This document shows, piece by piece, positions 1 through 6,393 of a stretch of DNA of 10,665 bases. The position numbers and the translations under genes were made by a program. The stretch comes from Bacillota bacterium. Lineage in GTDB: Bacteria > Bacillota > Clostridia > Lutisporales > Lutisporaceae. A model generated the notes under the pieces. The model had not been told where the DNA came from, made no database searches, and saw nothing but the letters and a program-made list of their open reading frames with translations. Numbering within the stretch: position 1 is the stretch's first letter; each line of letters opens with the position of its first letter. The DNA lies in NCBI GenBank assembly GCA_023230985.1, contig JALNWH010000065.1, positions 1 through 10,665 on the forward strand, read 5' to 3'.

Positions 1-284
1 ATAAAACCTTTTACCAACGTTTTAAAGATTACCTGACTACTTTAAATACCTTATGTTTTATTAATTTATTAAGCTGTAAACACGATGATAATTGCATAAA
101 TAAGTTCATTTCATCTTTAAAAATAGATTGGGAAGCAGTATTAAATGCAGCATCCTATCCTATAAATAACGGAGTAACAGAAGGAAATGTGAATAAAATA
201 AAGCAGATTAAAAAAGATATGTATGGTAGAGCAGGTTATGAATTATTAAGAAAAAAGGTCATATACCAATCCTTATTTTTTTAG
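1..284 (+). CDS. ISL3-family transposase, C-terminal end (5' end outside window)
   Basis: An open frame enters from the left edge (codons from position 3) and ends at TAG 282-284, giving about 93 residues. Its end, with NNGVTEGNVNKIKQIKKDMY followed by GRAGYELLRKKV, is the hallmark C-terminus of ISL3-type DDE transposases, where the last acidic catalytic residue lies in the 'N-G-x-x-E-G-x-x-N' stretch. The enzyme would cut and join the ends of its own insertion sequence. A probable terminal inverted repeat follows nine bases after the stop, as expected for this family. Whether the full gene is intact cannot be judged because the N-terminal part is outside the window. Family assignment is by remembered motif and I am fairly sure of it. 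Confidence 0.85.
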   Translation, partial: KTFYQRFKDYLTTLNTLCFINLLSCKHDDNCINKFISSLKIDWEAVLNAASYPINNGVTEGNVNKIKQIKKDMYGRAGYELLRKKVIYQSLFF

Positions 285-292
285 CAACAATA

Positions 293-313
293 ACCGATTG
301 TGAGGAAGAACCC
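293..313. repeat. Probable right terminal inverted repeat of the ISL3 element
   Basis: Read on the minus strand from 313, the sequence begins GGGTTCTTCCTCACAATCGG, which has the GG(G/C)TCTT-type start common to ISL3-family ends, and it lies just after the transposase stop. Transposition by this family usually makes an 8-bp target duplication, so 314-321 (TAAAAGTA) would be the right copy. The left end is not in the window, so the pairing cannot be checked here. Confidence 0.6.
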
Positions 314-445
314 TAAAAGTATCCTAAATTCTAATTGAAAACTCCCCTAGTAGGGTAAAAATTATTGCCTTTCTAACCAAAGCTGAGTCTCTTTTAACCT
401 GTATGAATTCCCATTCATATTAACCTATATAGGACTTATGGGTAA
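314..445. other. Non-coding junction between IS end and amidase remnant
   Basis: No reading frame is supported. A small hairpin, TATGAAT-tccc-ATTCATA, lies at 402-419, and a 10-bp palindrome CCTATATAGG lies at 425-434. The expected upstream two-thirds of the amidase is absent, so a deletion or rearrangement joined this stretch to the amidase remnant near 446. Confidence 0.5.
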
Positions 446-856
446 GACCCAGGAACAGTGGCAAATGGTTACGAGGACTTTGTATTTTTGGAAGCAAAAC
501 AAAACAGTAAGGCTTTGCGTGATACGATTCACGACGAAGTGCCGAAAGTCTGGGTCAATGCTAACAGAAAAAACAGAGGTATAAAAGAAGCAAATTTTGC
601 AGTACTAAGAGAAACTAATATGCCAGCAATTATACTGGAAAACTGCTTTTTAACTAATAAAGAAGATGTGAAATTACTAACTAATGAATCTTTTCAGGAT
701 TCATTAGTAGAGGCTATTTCTATTGGACTTGTAAAAGCATTTGACCTTCAGAAATTAGATAAACCAGTAATGTCTACTTTGAAAGTATCTGAATGGGCAA
801 AAGAAGCCTGGGAGCGGGCAATAGTCATGCTGTTCGTATTCCAAAAGCGATTATAG
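446..856 (+). pseudogene. N-acetylmuramoyl-L-alanine amidase (Amidase_3) C-terminal fragment
   Basis: This is the 3' part of a peptidoglycan amidase that cleaves the bond between muramic acid and the stem peptide. The frame opens after TAA 443-445, and the amidase-like sequence runs from 'PGTVANGYEDFVF' through 'NRGIKEANFAVLRETNMPAI' and 'ILENCFLTNKEDV'. The Glu in ILENCF matches the catalytic Glu of Amidase_3 enzymes such as Bacillus and phage lysins. The N-terminal half with the zinc ligands is missing, and no good ribosome binding site precedes the only possible start (GTG 458). After 'VSEWAKEAWE' (ending at 814), the beginning of a usual C-terminal linker, the frame runs into antitoxin-derived DNA and stops at 854-856. 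It is almost certainly a non-functional remnant of a cell-wall or prophage lysin. Confidence 0.8.
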
Positions 857-1002
857 AAATGGCAAAAATAAAAGAAAACGATAAAATATCTATAGAAGTA
901 AAAGGTGGGAATATAGTAATTTTACCTATAAGAAATCATAAAAGCCATGATGATAGAATTAAAGAATATGAGGGCAAATATGAGTGCGAGGAATGGTGTT
1001 AG
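815..1002 (+). pseudogene. MazE/AbrB-type antitoxin fragment, 5' end replaced
   Basis: The frame from 817 reads 'GNSHAVRIPKAIIEMAKIKE' and continues 'NDKISIEVKGGNIVILPI', the swapped-hairpin AbrB fold of MazE/PemI antitoxins, then 'RIKEYEGKYECEEW', their toxin-binding tail. Normal members start with a short 'Q-K-W-G-N-S' stretch. Here the part before GNS is amidase DNA read in another frame, and the ATG at 793 has no visible ribosome binding site. The tail ends at EEWC with TAG 1000-1002, whereas homologues usually go on about ten residues to a 'G-x-x-V-G-x-E-V-W' end. No MazF-type toxin follows. I read this as a remnant. A rescued hybrid antitoxin starting at 793 (69 residues) is possible but less likely. 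Confidence 0.7.
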
Positions 1003-1022
1003 AATATGCACAGAAGAAAGCC

Positions 1023-1051
1023 TTGTATTGTTCGTTCAAGAGATGTATAAT
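1023..1051 (+). promoter_or_regulatory. Probable sigma-A promoter of the HTH-darT-darG operon
   Basis: A perfect -10 box TATAAT (1046-1051) lies 17 bases after TTGTAT (1023-1028), which matches the -35 consensus at three of six bases. Transcription would start near 1058, about 30 bases before the HTH start codon. The weak -35 fits a promoter controlled by a protein, perhaps the HTH product itself (inference). Confidence 0.5.
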
Positions 1052-1086
1052 CTAAAATAGAAAATGAATATAACGAGGTTTGGACG

Positions 1087-1299
1087 ATGGGTTTAGAATC
1101 GGAACTGATGACAACTAAAAAAGCAGCAGAGTTGTGGGGAATTACAGTTCGCCGTGTTCAAATTCTTTGTAACAAAGGATTGGTAAAAGGTGCGATTAAG
1201 ATGGGTAGGACCTGGATTATACCAAAAGATTCTGTTAAGCCTATTGATGGACGTACCAAAGCAGCTAAACTGAATAAAAATGGGGAGGCAGATGCTTAA
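1087..1299 (+). CDS. Small helix-turn-helix DNA-binding protein (MerR/excisionase-like)
   Basis: This 70-residue protein is probably a DNA-binding regulator. Residues 8-32 (MTTKKAAELWGITVRRVQIL) form the MerR/HTH_17-type helix-turn-helix, and 'GLVKGAIKMGRTWIIPKDS' is the following wing, a layout seen in excisionase-like regulators. A basic tail, DGRTKAAKLNKN, follows. ATG 1087 is chosen because GAGG lies eight bases upstream; the ATG at 1108 has no good site. Its stop codon overlaps the DarT start (TAATG, one shared base), so the two are translationally coupled. The likely role is autorepression of the toxin-antitoxin operon or help in neutralisation. Neither is shown by the sequence. No fusion or truncation is seen. 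Confidence 0.8.
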   Translation: MGLESELMTTKKAAELWGITVRRVQILCNKGLVKGAIKMGRTWIIPKDSVKPIDGRTKAAKLNKNGEADA

Positions 1300-1955
1300 T
1301 GAGCGATATTGACCTTGATAGCATTAAGTTATATCATATTGTTCATGTTGACAAATTGTCTTTTATACTTAATTCTGGAAGAGCAGGACAGCTGATGTGT
1401 GACAATGATGTGCAAAAACAGCATCTGTTGGGAACAGCCATTGGTATGAGCAAAATCAAAGAACGAAGAATGAAAGAGCTCACCTTACGCTCTCACCCTG
1501 ATTTATATATTGGAGACTGTGTTCCCTTTTATTTTTGTCCGCGCTCAATAATGTTGTATATGTTTTACCAGAATAATCACCCTGATATAGAATACAGAGG
1601 TGGACAAAACCCGATTGTACATTTAGTTTTCAAAATGGTAGATGTTATTGAATGGGCATCACAAAACAAACGAAGATGGGCATTCACTGATTCAAATGCT
1701 GGGTCGCGTTATTTTAATGATTATTGTGAACTTTCCTATATTAACAGTCTTAATTGGGATGCTATTAAAACGAATTCTTGGAGCAATTGTATTGAAGCTA
1801 AACAAGCAGAGTTTTTAGTTGAAAATTCTTTGCCTTGGAATCTTGTAAAAGGAATAGGAGTTTATTCTCTTGAGTATTACCATAAGGTTTGCGAGGCCAC
1901 AGCATACGCAATCCACAAGCCTACAATTAAAGTTAAATGCGAATGGTATTATTAG
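1299..1955 (+). CDS. darT: DarT-type ssDNA ADP-ribosyltransferase toxin (DUF4433)
   Basis: DarT toxins use NAD+ to attach ADP-ribose to bases in single-stranded DNA, which blocks replication and can abort phage infection. The 218-residue length is normal for the family. Visible signatures are the N-terminal 'LYHIVHVDKLSFIL' (residues 11-24) that helps hold NAD+, the basic 'KIKERRM' (52-58), 'VPFYFCPRSIMLYMF' (75-89), 'RGGQNPIVHL' (100-109) and the catalytic-glutamate region 'EAKQAEFLVENSLPW', where Glu171 corresponds to the catalytic Glu of characterised DarT (Glu160 in Thermus, as I recall). All look intact, so the toxin is probably active. The start ATG overlaps the HTH stop by one base, and darG follows 14 bases after the stop. 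Known relatives target thymidine or guanosine; I cannot tell which base this one modifies. Confidence 0.93.
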   Translation: MSDIDLDSIKLYHIVHVDKLSFILNSGRAGQLMCDNDVQKQHLLGTAIGMSKIKERRMKELTLRSHPDLYIGDCVPFYFCPRSIMLYMFYQNNHPDIEYRGGQNPIVHLVFKMVDVIEWASQNKRRWAFTDSNAGSRYFNDYCELSYINSLNWDAIKTNSWSNCIEAKQAEFLVENSLPWNLVKGIGVYSLEYYHKVCEATAYAIHKPTIKVKCEWYY

Positions 1956-1969
1956 TGAGGTGATTAGAA

Positions 1970-3031
1970 ATGATTAACTATAAGATTGGTAATTTATTTA
2001 ATGATAGTTCTGAAGCTATTGTTAATACAGTGAATTGTGTTGGTGTTATGGGACGTGGCATTGCTTTACAGTTTAAAAAGCGTTATCCAGAAAACTTTAA
2101 AGAGTATGAAACTAGGTGTAAACATGGTGAAATAATCCCCGGACGTATATTTGTATTTGAAACTAATAGTTTTGTCAATCCAAAATATATTATTAATTTT
2201 CCGACCAAACGTCATTGGCGTGGGGTAAGTCATATTGAAGATATTGAGTCCGGTTTAGCCGATTTGGTCAAAATCATAAAAATATACAATATTAAATCGG
2301 TTGCAATCCCTCCTCTTGGGAGTGGCTTAGGGGGACTTGATTGGTTTCTTGTTAAACGTAAGATGGAGGCTGCCCTTACTAAAATAGAGGGAGTGGAGAT
2401 AAATGTGTATGAACCAATGGGTGCACCCAAGGCTAAGGATATGGTACGAAGCAAACAAGTTCCCTCTATGACTCCGGGACGTGCAGCACTTATAGAATTA
2501 ATTCACTTATACCTTAAAGGATTACTTGACCCATTTATTACTTTGCTAGAGATACATAAGTTAATGTATTTTTTACAAGTTGCAGGCGAAAATCTTCGCC
2601 TGCAATATATAAAAGAAATATACGGTCCTTATGCTAAAAACCTATCTCATGTGTTAAACAAAGTTGAGGGGCATATGATATACGGAAATGCAGATGGTGG
2701 GAACAATCCAAAAAAACGGTTAGAATTAATTCCTGGAGCAATAGATGAGGCTAGGGAGTTTTTATCTTCTCAACCCGATACACTAAAACGTATGGAAAGG
2801 GTTTCTGAACTAGTAGATGGTTTTGAGACACCTTTTGGATTGGAACTTCTCGCTACAGTTCATTGGCTTGTGGAAAATGGTGCTAATTCGCTAAATGAAG
2901 TAATCAAGGAAACATATGCATGGAATCAGCATAAAACTCAATTCAGTACAAGGCAAATTGAAATTGCTTTACGTAGATTAATTACATTGCAGTGGATAGA
3001 ACCCGTTGATGGATTAAACCTATGTAATTAG
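1970..3031 (+). CDS. darG: DarG antitoxin: macrodomain ADP-ribosylglycohydrolase plus DarT-binding domain
   Basis: DarG removes ADP-ribose from DNA and also binds and blocks DarT. Residues 1-150 are the macrodomain: 'IVNTVNCVGVMGRGIALQFK' (17-36) with Asn22, 'YIINFPTKRHWRG' (73-85) with Lys80, matching the catalytic Lys80 I recall for Thermus DarG, and the glycine loop 'PPLGSGLGGLDW' (114-125). Residues about 165-353 form the C-terminal domain, which in characterised DarG inhibits DarT, reportedly by mimicking its single-stranded DNA substrate. 'LLEIHKLMYFLQVAGENLRL' with 'IYGPYAKNLSHVLNKVEG' faintly recalls the Panacea/SocA (DUF4065) antitoxin fold; this is a loose resemblance. The ATG follows GAGGTG at 1956-1961. 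Length (353) and motifs look complete, so the pair should be a working toxin-antitoxin system. Confidence 0.93.
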   Translation: MINYKIGNLFNDSSEAIVNTVNCVGVMGRGIALQFKKRYPENFKEYETRCKHGEIIPGRIFVFETNSFVNPKYIINFPTKRHWRGVSHIEDIESGLADLVKIIKIYNIKSVAIPPLGSGLGGLDWFLVKRKMEAALTKIEGVEINVYEPMGAPKAKDMVRSKQVPSMTPGRAALIELIHLYLKGLLDPFITLLEIHKLMYFLQVAGENLRLQYIKEIYGPYAKNLSHVLNKVEGHMIYGNADGGNNPKKRLELIPGAIDEAREFLSSQPDTLKRMERVSELVDGFETPFGLELLATVHWLVENGANSLNEVIKETYAWNQHKTQFSTRQIEIALRRLITLQWIEPVDGLNLCN

Positions 3032-3039
3032 ATATTACT

Positions 3040-3069
3040 TAAGTTACAGGTGCTATAAGTTACAGGTGC
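3040..3069. repeat. Tandem-like direct repeat TAAGTTACAGGTGC x2
   Basis: The 14-base unit TAAGTTACAGGTGC occurs at 3040-3053 and again at 3056-3069, two bases apart (16-base period), just after the darG stop. A helical-turn spacing of about 1.5 does not point to a particular regulator. It may be a replication-slippage duplication or part of a mobile-element end. Confidence 0.7.
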
Positions 3070-3120
3070 AGTCACTTTCAACAAACGCCTCAAACTTATT
3101 TTCACCTTTAGCTTATTACA

Positions 3121-3170
3121 TAGCGTAAATTATCACCACGCTAAAAGTTTCCTACAATAACTTTACGCTA
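3121..3170. repeat. Nested inverted repeats built on TAGCGTAAA / TTTACGCTA
   Basis: TAGCGTAAA at 3121-3129 is a perfect inverted copy of TTTACGCTA at 3162-3170. Between them, ACGCTA at 3138-3143 is a third copy, pairing with TAGCGT 3121-3126, and ACGCTAAAA occurs directly repeated at 3138-3146 and 3165-3173. Two alternative hairpins are therefore possible. Multiple short copies of this kind are typical of some IS ends (IS21-like elements have them) and of regulator binding sites. No transposase gene is attached. Confidence 0.6.
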
Positions 3171-3442
3171 AAAATCTGTGACATACTTTGGAAAAATAAG
3201 TTTCTCTATACCATCTAATAATAGTCCGGTTGCAGCTTTGGTTCATATTGAATTTCCGTCTTATTCAAAAATACCTAATATTCAAGAAAGATTAACAAGG
3301 AAGAATTTAAATACTATATAGGTACAAGCTATAGATTATTTAAAAAAGATATGAAAAACTATTTAATAAAAATAGAACCTTATGGGATAAAAAGTTTAAT
3401 CTTTCAACTTTTCACAATTTCCATAAAGAATCGGGTCTGGTG

Positions 3443-3472
3443 TAGACACATCCCCTGCAGTATCTCTATACT
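3443..3472 (+). promoter_or_regulatory. Probable sigma-A promoter of the two-gene PLD-like module
   Basis: TAGACA (3443-3448, five of six -35 consensus bases) is followed after 18 bases by TATACT (3467-3472, five of six -10 bases). The start would be near 3479, leaving a 5' leader of about 75 bases before ATG 3553. This is a pattern match only. Confidence 0.45.
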
Positions 3473-3552
3473 AATTATAGGCAGCAAAAAAATAATATGA
3501 TTTTTTAAATAAAATGACATTCTTTATCTTTTTAAAACTGGGGTGCATAAAT

Positions 3553-4935
3553 ATGATTTGCGATAAAATTACATATGGTGGTCAAACATTATTAACTATA
3601 TACCATCAAGGTTTTGATGATGAAATTGGCACACGTAGCTTAAAAATTATAAAAAAGATTGGTTCATATAATCTAGTCTTTACAGAGGAAAAGGTAAAGT
3701 ATGACATTGTTGATAATATAACAGATTGGTCTGTAAAAGAGGAAGGATTTTTGACCCCCGGTGCAAGTTTAAACCCATATACAAACGATGCCTGTGCTTA
3801 TATGACCCATTTCCGATTTGCTTCAAAGCCATCACGAATCTTTAAATTCTGTAAAAATAGATACCATCTCAATATTACCATTGATAATTTATTGGAAATC
3901 AATAAGTTTATAAAAAAATATACAGGTTTAAGTATTGAAAAAAACCCAATGCTTTATGGAGATATTTTTGTCTTTAAAAGTCAAATACTTGATTACCATA
4001 CTAATGAATTAGACGAAATAATAGTTAAGGATTTACCAAAAGGGGCTATAGCCATTGTAAAGTTTAAAAAAAGTGATATTATAGTGTCTACGAAAATTAC
4101 CAAAACAGCCTCAAATGCTGAAGAAATTGTTATTAAATCGGACGAGCCATGGGAACGCTTTGATATAGAGATATTTGAAAATGACGAATTATTATATCTA
4201 AAAAAAGATGTTACATATATAAGACACATACAAATGAATCTACAGATAAGTGGTATTGGTAAAAGGGTAAAGCTTAGTAAAATTGGCGATAGCTACACTA
4301 TTGAGAAAAATAATAATATGATATCAAATATAGGTGCTCCTCTAGATAGCTTTGAAGAAATGATGAACTCGTCAGCTAGTGAAATATTAAAATATCAAAA
4401 TGCTGCAAAACCGAATAATCAAATAGTATTCATAAAGCCTGGGGAGCTGGAAAAAGCTATTGATTTAATAGGAAATATAATACAAAAAGCCAATGATGCC
4501 ATATGGGTTTTTGATTCATATTTTACTGATATTAACGATATAAAAGGGATGATAGACTGGATTCGTATCCTTACTAATTGCAAAGCTCCATCTAAGAATA
4601 TCATATTTTTTTGCAAAAGCCCGGATAAGGCATTGGATTTGGAAGGGTTAAAAAAAGAGATAAGAAAAGATACTGTTTTAAATACTATTATACGAACCAG
4701 AAAAACTCTGGGTATACATCTGTATCAAACTAGGATGCCTATTCACGATAGATTTATATTAACAGAAAGTGATAATATAAATAGTGGACTAGCAATGGGT
4801 ACTTCATTCAATTCCTTAGGGAATCACCACTATTGCATCTATAAACTAGGACATAATACAACCGAGATAATATGGAATGAGCTTGAATCATGGATAAAAA
4901 GCGAAAATAACCTGGTGAAGGATGGGGAAGTATAA
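3553..4935 (+). CDS. Unrecognised protein with C-terminal PLD-like HDRFI domain
   Basis: This 460-residue protein belongs to no family I can name with confidence. ATG 3553 is preferred over the in-frame ATG 3514 because GGGGTG lies just before it. Residues about 1-240 look like a mixed alpha/beta globular domain without a known motif. Residues about 290-455 resemble half of a phospholipase-D-like fold: 'AIWVFDSYFTDIND' (316-329), then 'MPIHDRFILTESD' (395-407) and 'GLAMGTSFNS' (412-421). The H-D-R-[FY]-I pattern with a following G-x-S/G-rich strand is seen in PLD-like domains such as the one at the C-terminus of MIT-domain proteins, where the HxK nuclease motif is altered. There are no signal peptide or membrane segments, so it is cytoplasmic. 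It is coupled to the next gene with a 3-base gap. The neighbouring DarTG suggests a defence role, by association only. Confidence 0.75.
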   Translation: MICDKITYGGQTLLTIYHQGFDDEIGTRSLKIIKKIGSYNLVFTEEKVKYDIVDNITDWSVKEEGFLTPGASLNPYTNDACAYMTHFRFASKPSRIFKFCKNRYHLNITIDNLLEINKFIKKYTGLSIEKNPMLYGDIFVFKSQILDYHTNELDEIIVKDLPKGAIAIVKFKKSDIIVSTKITKTASNAEEIVIKSDEPWERFDIEIFENDELLYLKKDVTYIRHIQMNLQISGIGKRVKLSKIGDSYTIEKNNNMISNIGAPLDSFEEMMNSSASEILKYQNAAKPNNQIVFIKPGELEKAIDLIGNIIQKANDAIWVFDSYFTDINDIKGMIDWIRILTNCKAPSKNIIFFCKSPDKALDLEGLKKEIRKDTVLNTIIRTRKTLGIHLYQTRMPIHDRFILTESDNINSGLAMGTSFNSLGNHHYCIYKLGHNTTEIIWNELESWIKSENNLVKDGEV

Positions 4936-4938
4936 AAA

Positions 4939-6201
4939 ATGGACAAGGACACTGTATCAAGGCTAAGCCATATTGTTAACGATCACATAAATGAAAAAAT
5001 TAAATCTCAGGATGCAAAGCGTAAAATAAATGGCATTTTACATAATAAAAAAATAGCAACAGTAGTCTCAGAACTACAAAAATACGTTTCTAAACTTTCC
5101 GGCAAAGAAAAAAATATTGCGATACTAATTGTTACTATGGCATTAATACGCCGGGATTTGGATGATATTACAAAATTAAAGAATGCTATATTAAAAGAGG
5201 AACTAGGTGGATGCTTATATGGTGGATTATTCACTTTATTCACAGGCAATTCTAGCTATCTTTCCCTAACAATCAAACTAAACGATTCATCTTATGGAAA
5301 TAAATATGAATTTTTAACACGTTTTTCTGATTTTGGTTATTGGGATTATATTGAAGTTTTTGAAGCAGCAAAACTGCTTAGTCTTATAGAACCTCATCTG
5401 TTTGAAAAACTAGCTTTATTAGATAAAACAAAACTTTTGCTTTTAAATATGGTTAGCCATCATTTAGGCATAGAACCTTCTGAAAGCCTGATAAAGAAAT
5501 TGCTTATGGATGAGGATGAGTTGAAACAAAATATAGGATTTTATTTTATAACTAGGCAAATATCTATGTATCTAATGGAAATAAAAGATATGAAAAGAAG
5601 AGAGATAAATGAAAGCTATAGAGGTAAGACTTTCAATGAACTTGAGAAGTTCATTAAATTAGATATTAAAAGATGCTATGATTTAATAGAGGGTTGTGAC
5701 AATAAAAGCAAAGTATCTTTAATTACGAATTTTCTTTTAACACACCAAGATGCATATCCAATAGCTTTCGCGCGGCAAATGGTAGACAGCGAATTGCAAA
5801 ACGAATTTGCTTATCAAATTAAAAACAGTGGAAAATTAAGATCTTTAAAAGAAGTGGCTTTTATTACCAATCTAATTAAAAATACGCCTGCAGCAAATGG
5901 GGATAATAGGCGCATATCAAAAGTACAGCTTTATGAGGCAGTAGCGGTGGTAATAATAAGCTTTATTGATGAAGAAAAAGGAATACACATATGGGGTGGA
6001 CAAGAAAGTAATTACATGAAGCAAATATGCCAGCAGTTGCCAAAAAGATTCATAAAAAAGATAATAAGCTATCTGAATAAAAAGGACAAGACATTAATGT
6101 GTAGCAAATTAGATGAATTGGTTCGATTTGATATTTATTTAAAGGATAAAAAACAGCATGAGATAATTGAAGGGATTTTGGAAGCTGCAAAAATGATATA
6201 A
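4939..6201 (+). CDS. Unrecognised, mostly alpha-helical partner protein
   Basis: This 420-residue protein has no family I recognise. It begins three bases after the stop of the PLD-like gene, with GGGGA of that gene's last codons as ribosome binding site, so the two products are made together and may form a complex. The sequence is rich in Lys, Leu, Ile and Glu with regular helical spacing throughout, for example 'KKIATVVSELQKYVSKLSGK' (37-56) and 'RFIKKIISYLNKKDKT' near the C-terminus. Two more hydrophobic stretches, 'NIAILIVTMALI' (59-70) and 'GGCLYGGLFTLFTG' (90-103), are too short or polar for clear membrane segments. No Walker, nuclease or zinc motif is visible. It is likely a cytoplasmic helical-repeat or adaptor protein. 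This is inference. Confidence 0.75.
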   Translation: MDKDTVSRLSHIVNDHINEKIKSQDAKRKINGILHNKKIATVVSELQKYVSKLSGKEKNIAILIVTMALIRRDLDDITKLKNAILKEELGGCLYGGLFTLFTGNSSYLSLTIKLNDSSYGNKYEFLTRFSDFGYWDYIEVFEAAKLLSLIEPHLFEKLALLDKTKLLLLNMVSHHLGIEPSESLIKKLLMDEDELKQNIGFYFITRQISMYLMEIKDMKRREINESYRGKTFNELEKFIKLDIKRCYDLIEGCDNKSKVSLITNFLLTHQDAYPIAFARQMVDSELQNEFAYQIKNSGKLRSLKEVAFITNLIKNTPAANGDNRRISKVQLYEAVAVVIISFIDEEKGIHIWGGQESNYMKQICQQLPKRFIKKIISYLNKKDKTLMCSKLDELVRFDIYLKDKKQHEIIEGILEAAKMI

Positions 6202-6233
6202 AACCCATTATTATCAATTTGGGATAAAAGTGG

Positions 6234-6268
6234 TGTATTTGTCAACTTGAATTTACCCCCCAAATACA
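6234..6268. repeat. Inverted repeat after the PLD-like module; weak IS-end resemblance
   Basis: TGTATTTG (6234-6241) and CAAATACA (6261-6268) form an 8-bp stem around a 19-base loop. The loop contains GTCAACTTGAATTTACCCCC, a composition reminiscent of IS21-type ends. No U-run follows, so it is not a standard terminator. The whole 6202-6393 gap holds nothing else I can support. Confidence 0.35.
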
Positions 6269-6393
6269 ATATATATAAAAGATAGATCTATGCAATCTTT
6301 CTATTAATAAATTTTATTTTTAAGAATTTTAGTAGCGTAGATAGATTTTTTTAAATAAAACTGCAATTTCAGGTATATAAGGATGATATTTTT

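Larger units (their letters stand above)
3032..3552. other. Long gap without a convincing gene; repeat-rich, possible gene fossils
   Basis: No terminator is obvious after darG. The left part holds a direct repeat (3040-3069) and nested inverted repeats (3121-3170), described separately. Two unrecognised open stretches look somewhat protein-like: GTG 3178 to TAG 3321 (47 residues, including 'NNSPVAALVHIEFPSYSK') and 3279 to TGA 3500 (73 codons, including 'FKYYIGTSYRLFKKDMKNY', first ATG at 3351). On the minus strand 3470-3396 reads 'RDTAGDVSTPDPILYGN' and then a stop. None has a ribosome binding site or a family I know, so I treat them as possible remnants. The right end carries a probable promoter for the next gene. 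Confidence 0.45.

Noticed and set aside
1003..1086. Short frame MHRRKPCIVRSRDV (1005-1049) as a toxin start or gene
   Set aside because: It is fourteen codons long, has no ribosome binding site, overlaps the probable promoter, and does not match the start of MazF-type toxins.
2230..2454. Open frame on the minus strand inside darG
   Set aside because: It lies wholly within the macrodomain coding region, has no ribosome binding site and no protein family, and the + strand frame is certain.
3040..3173. Repeats as a CRISPR array
   Set aside because: There are only two direct copies two bases apart, with no spacers of regular length and no cas genes.
3514..3552. Upstream ATG extending the PLD-like protein by 13 residues
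   Set aside because: No ribosome binding site precedes 3514, whereas GGGGTG sits directly before ATG 3553.
3993..5249. Several minus-strand open frames inside the PLD-like and helical genes
   Set aside because: They are short, low-complexity shadows of AT-rich coding sequence, with no start signals and no recognisable product.
6202..6230. CCCA...TGGG hairpin after the helical-partner gene as a terminator
   Set aside because: The stem is only four pairs with a 12-base loop, and no T-run follows.
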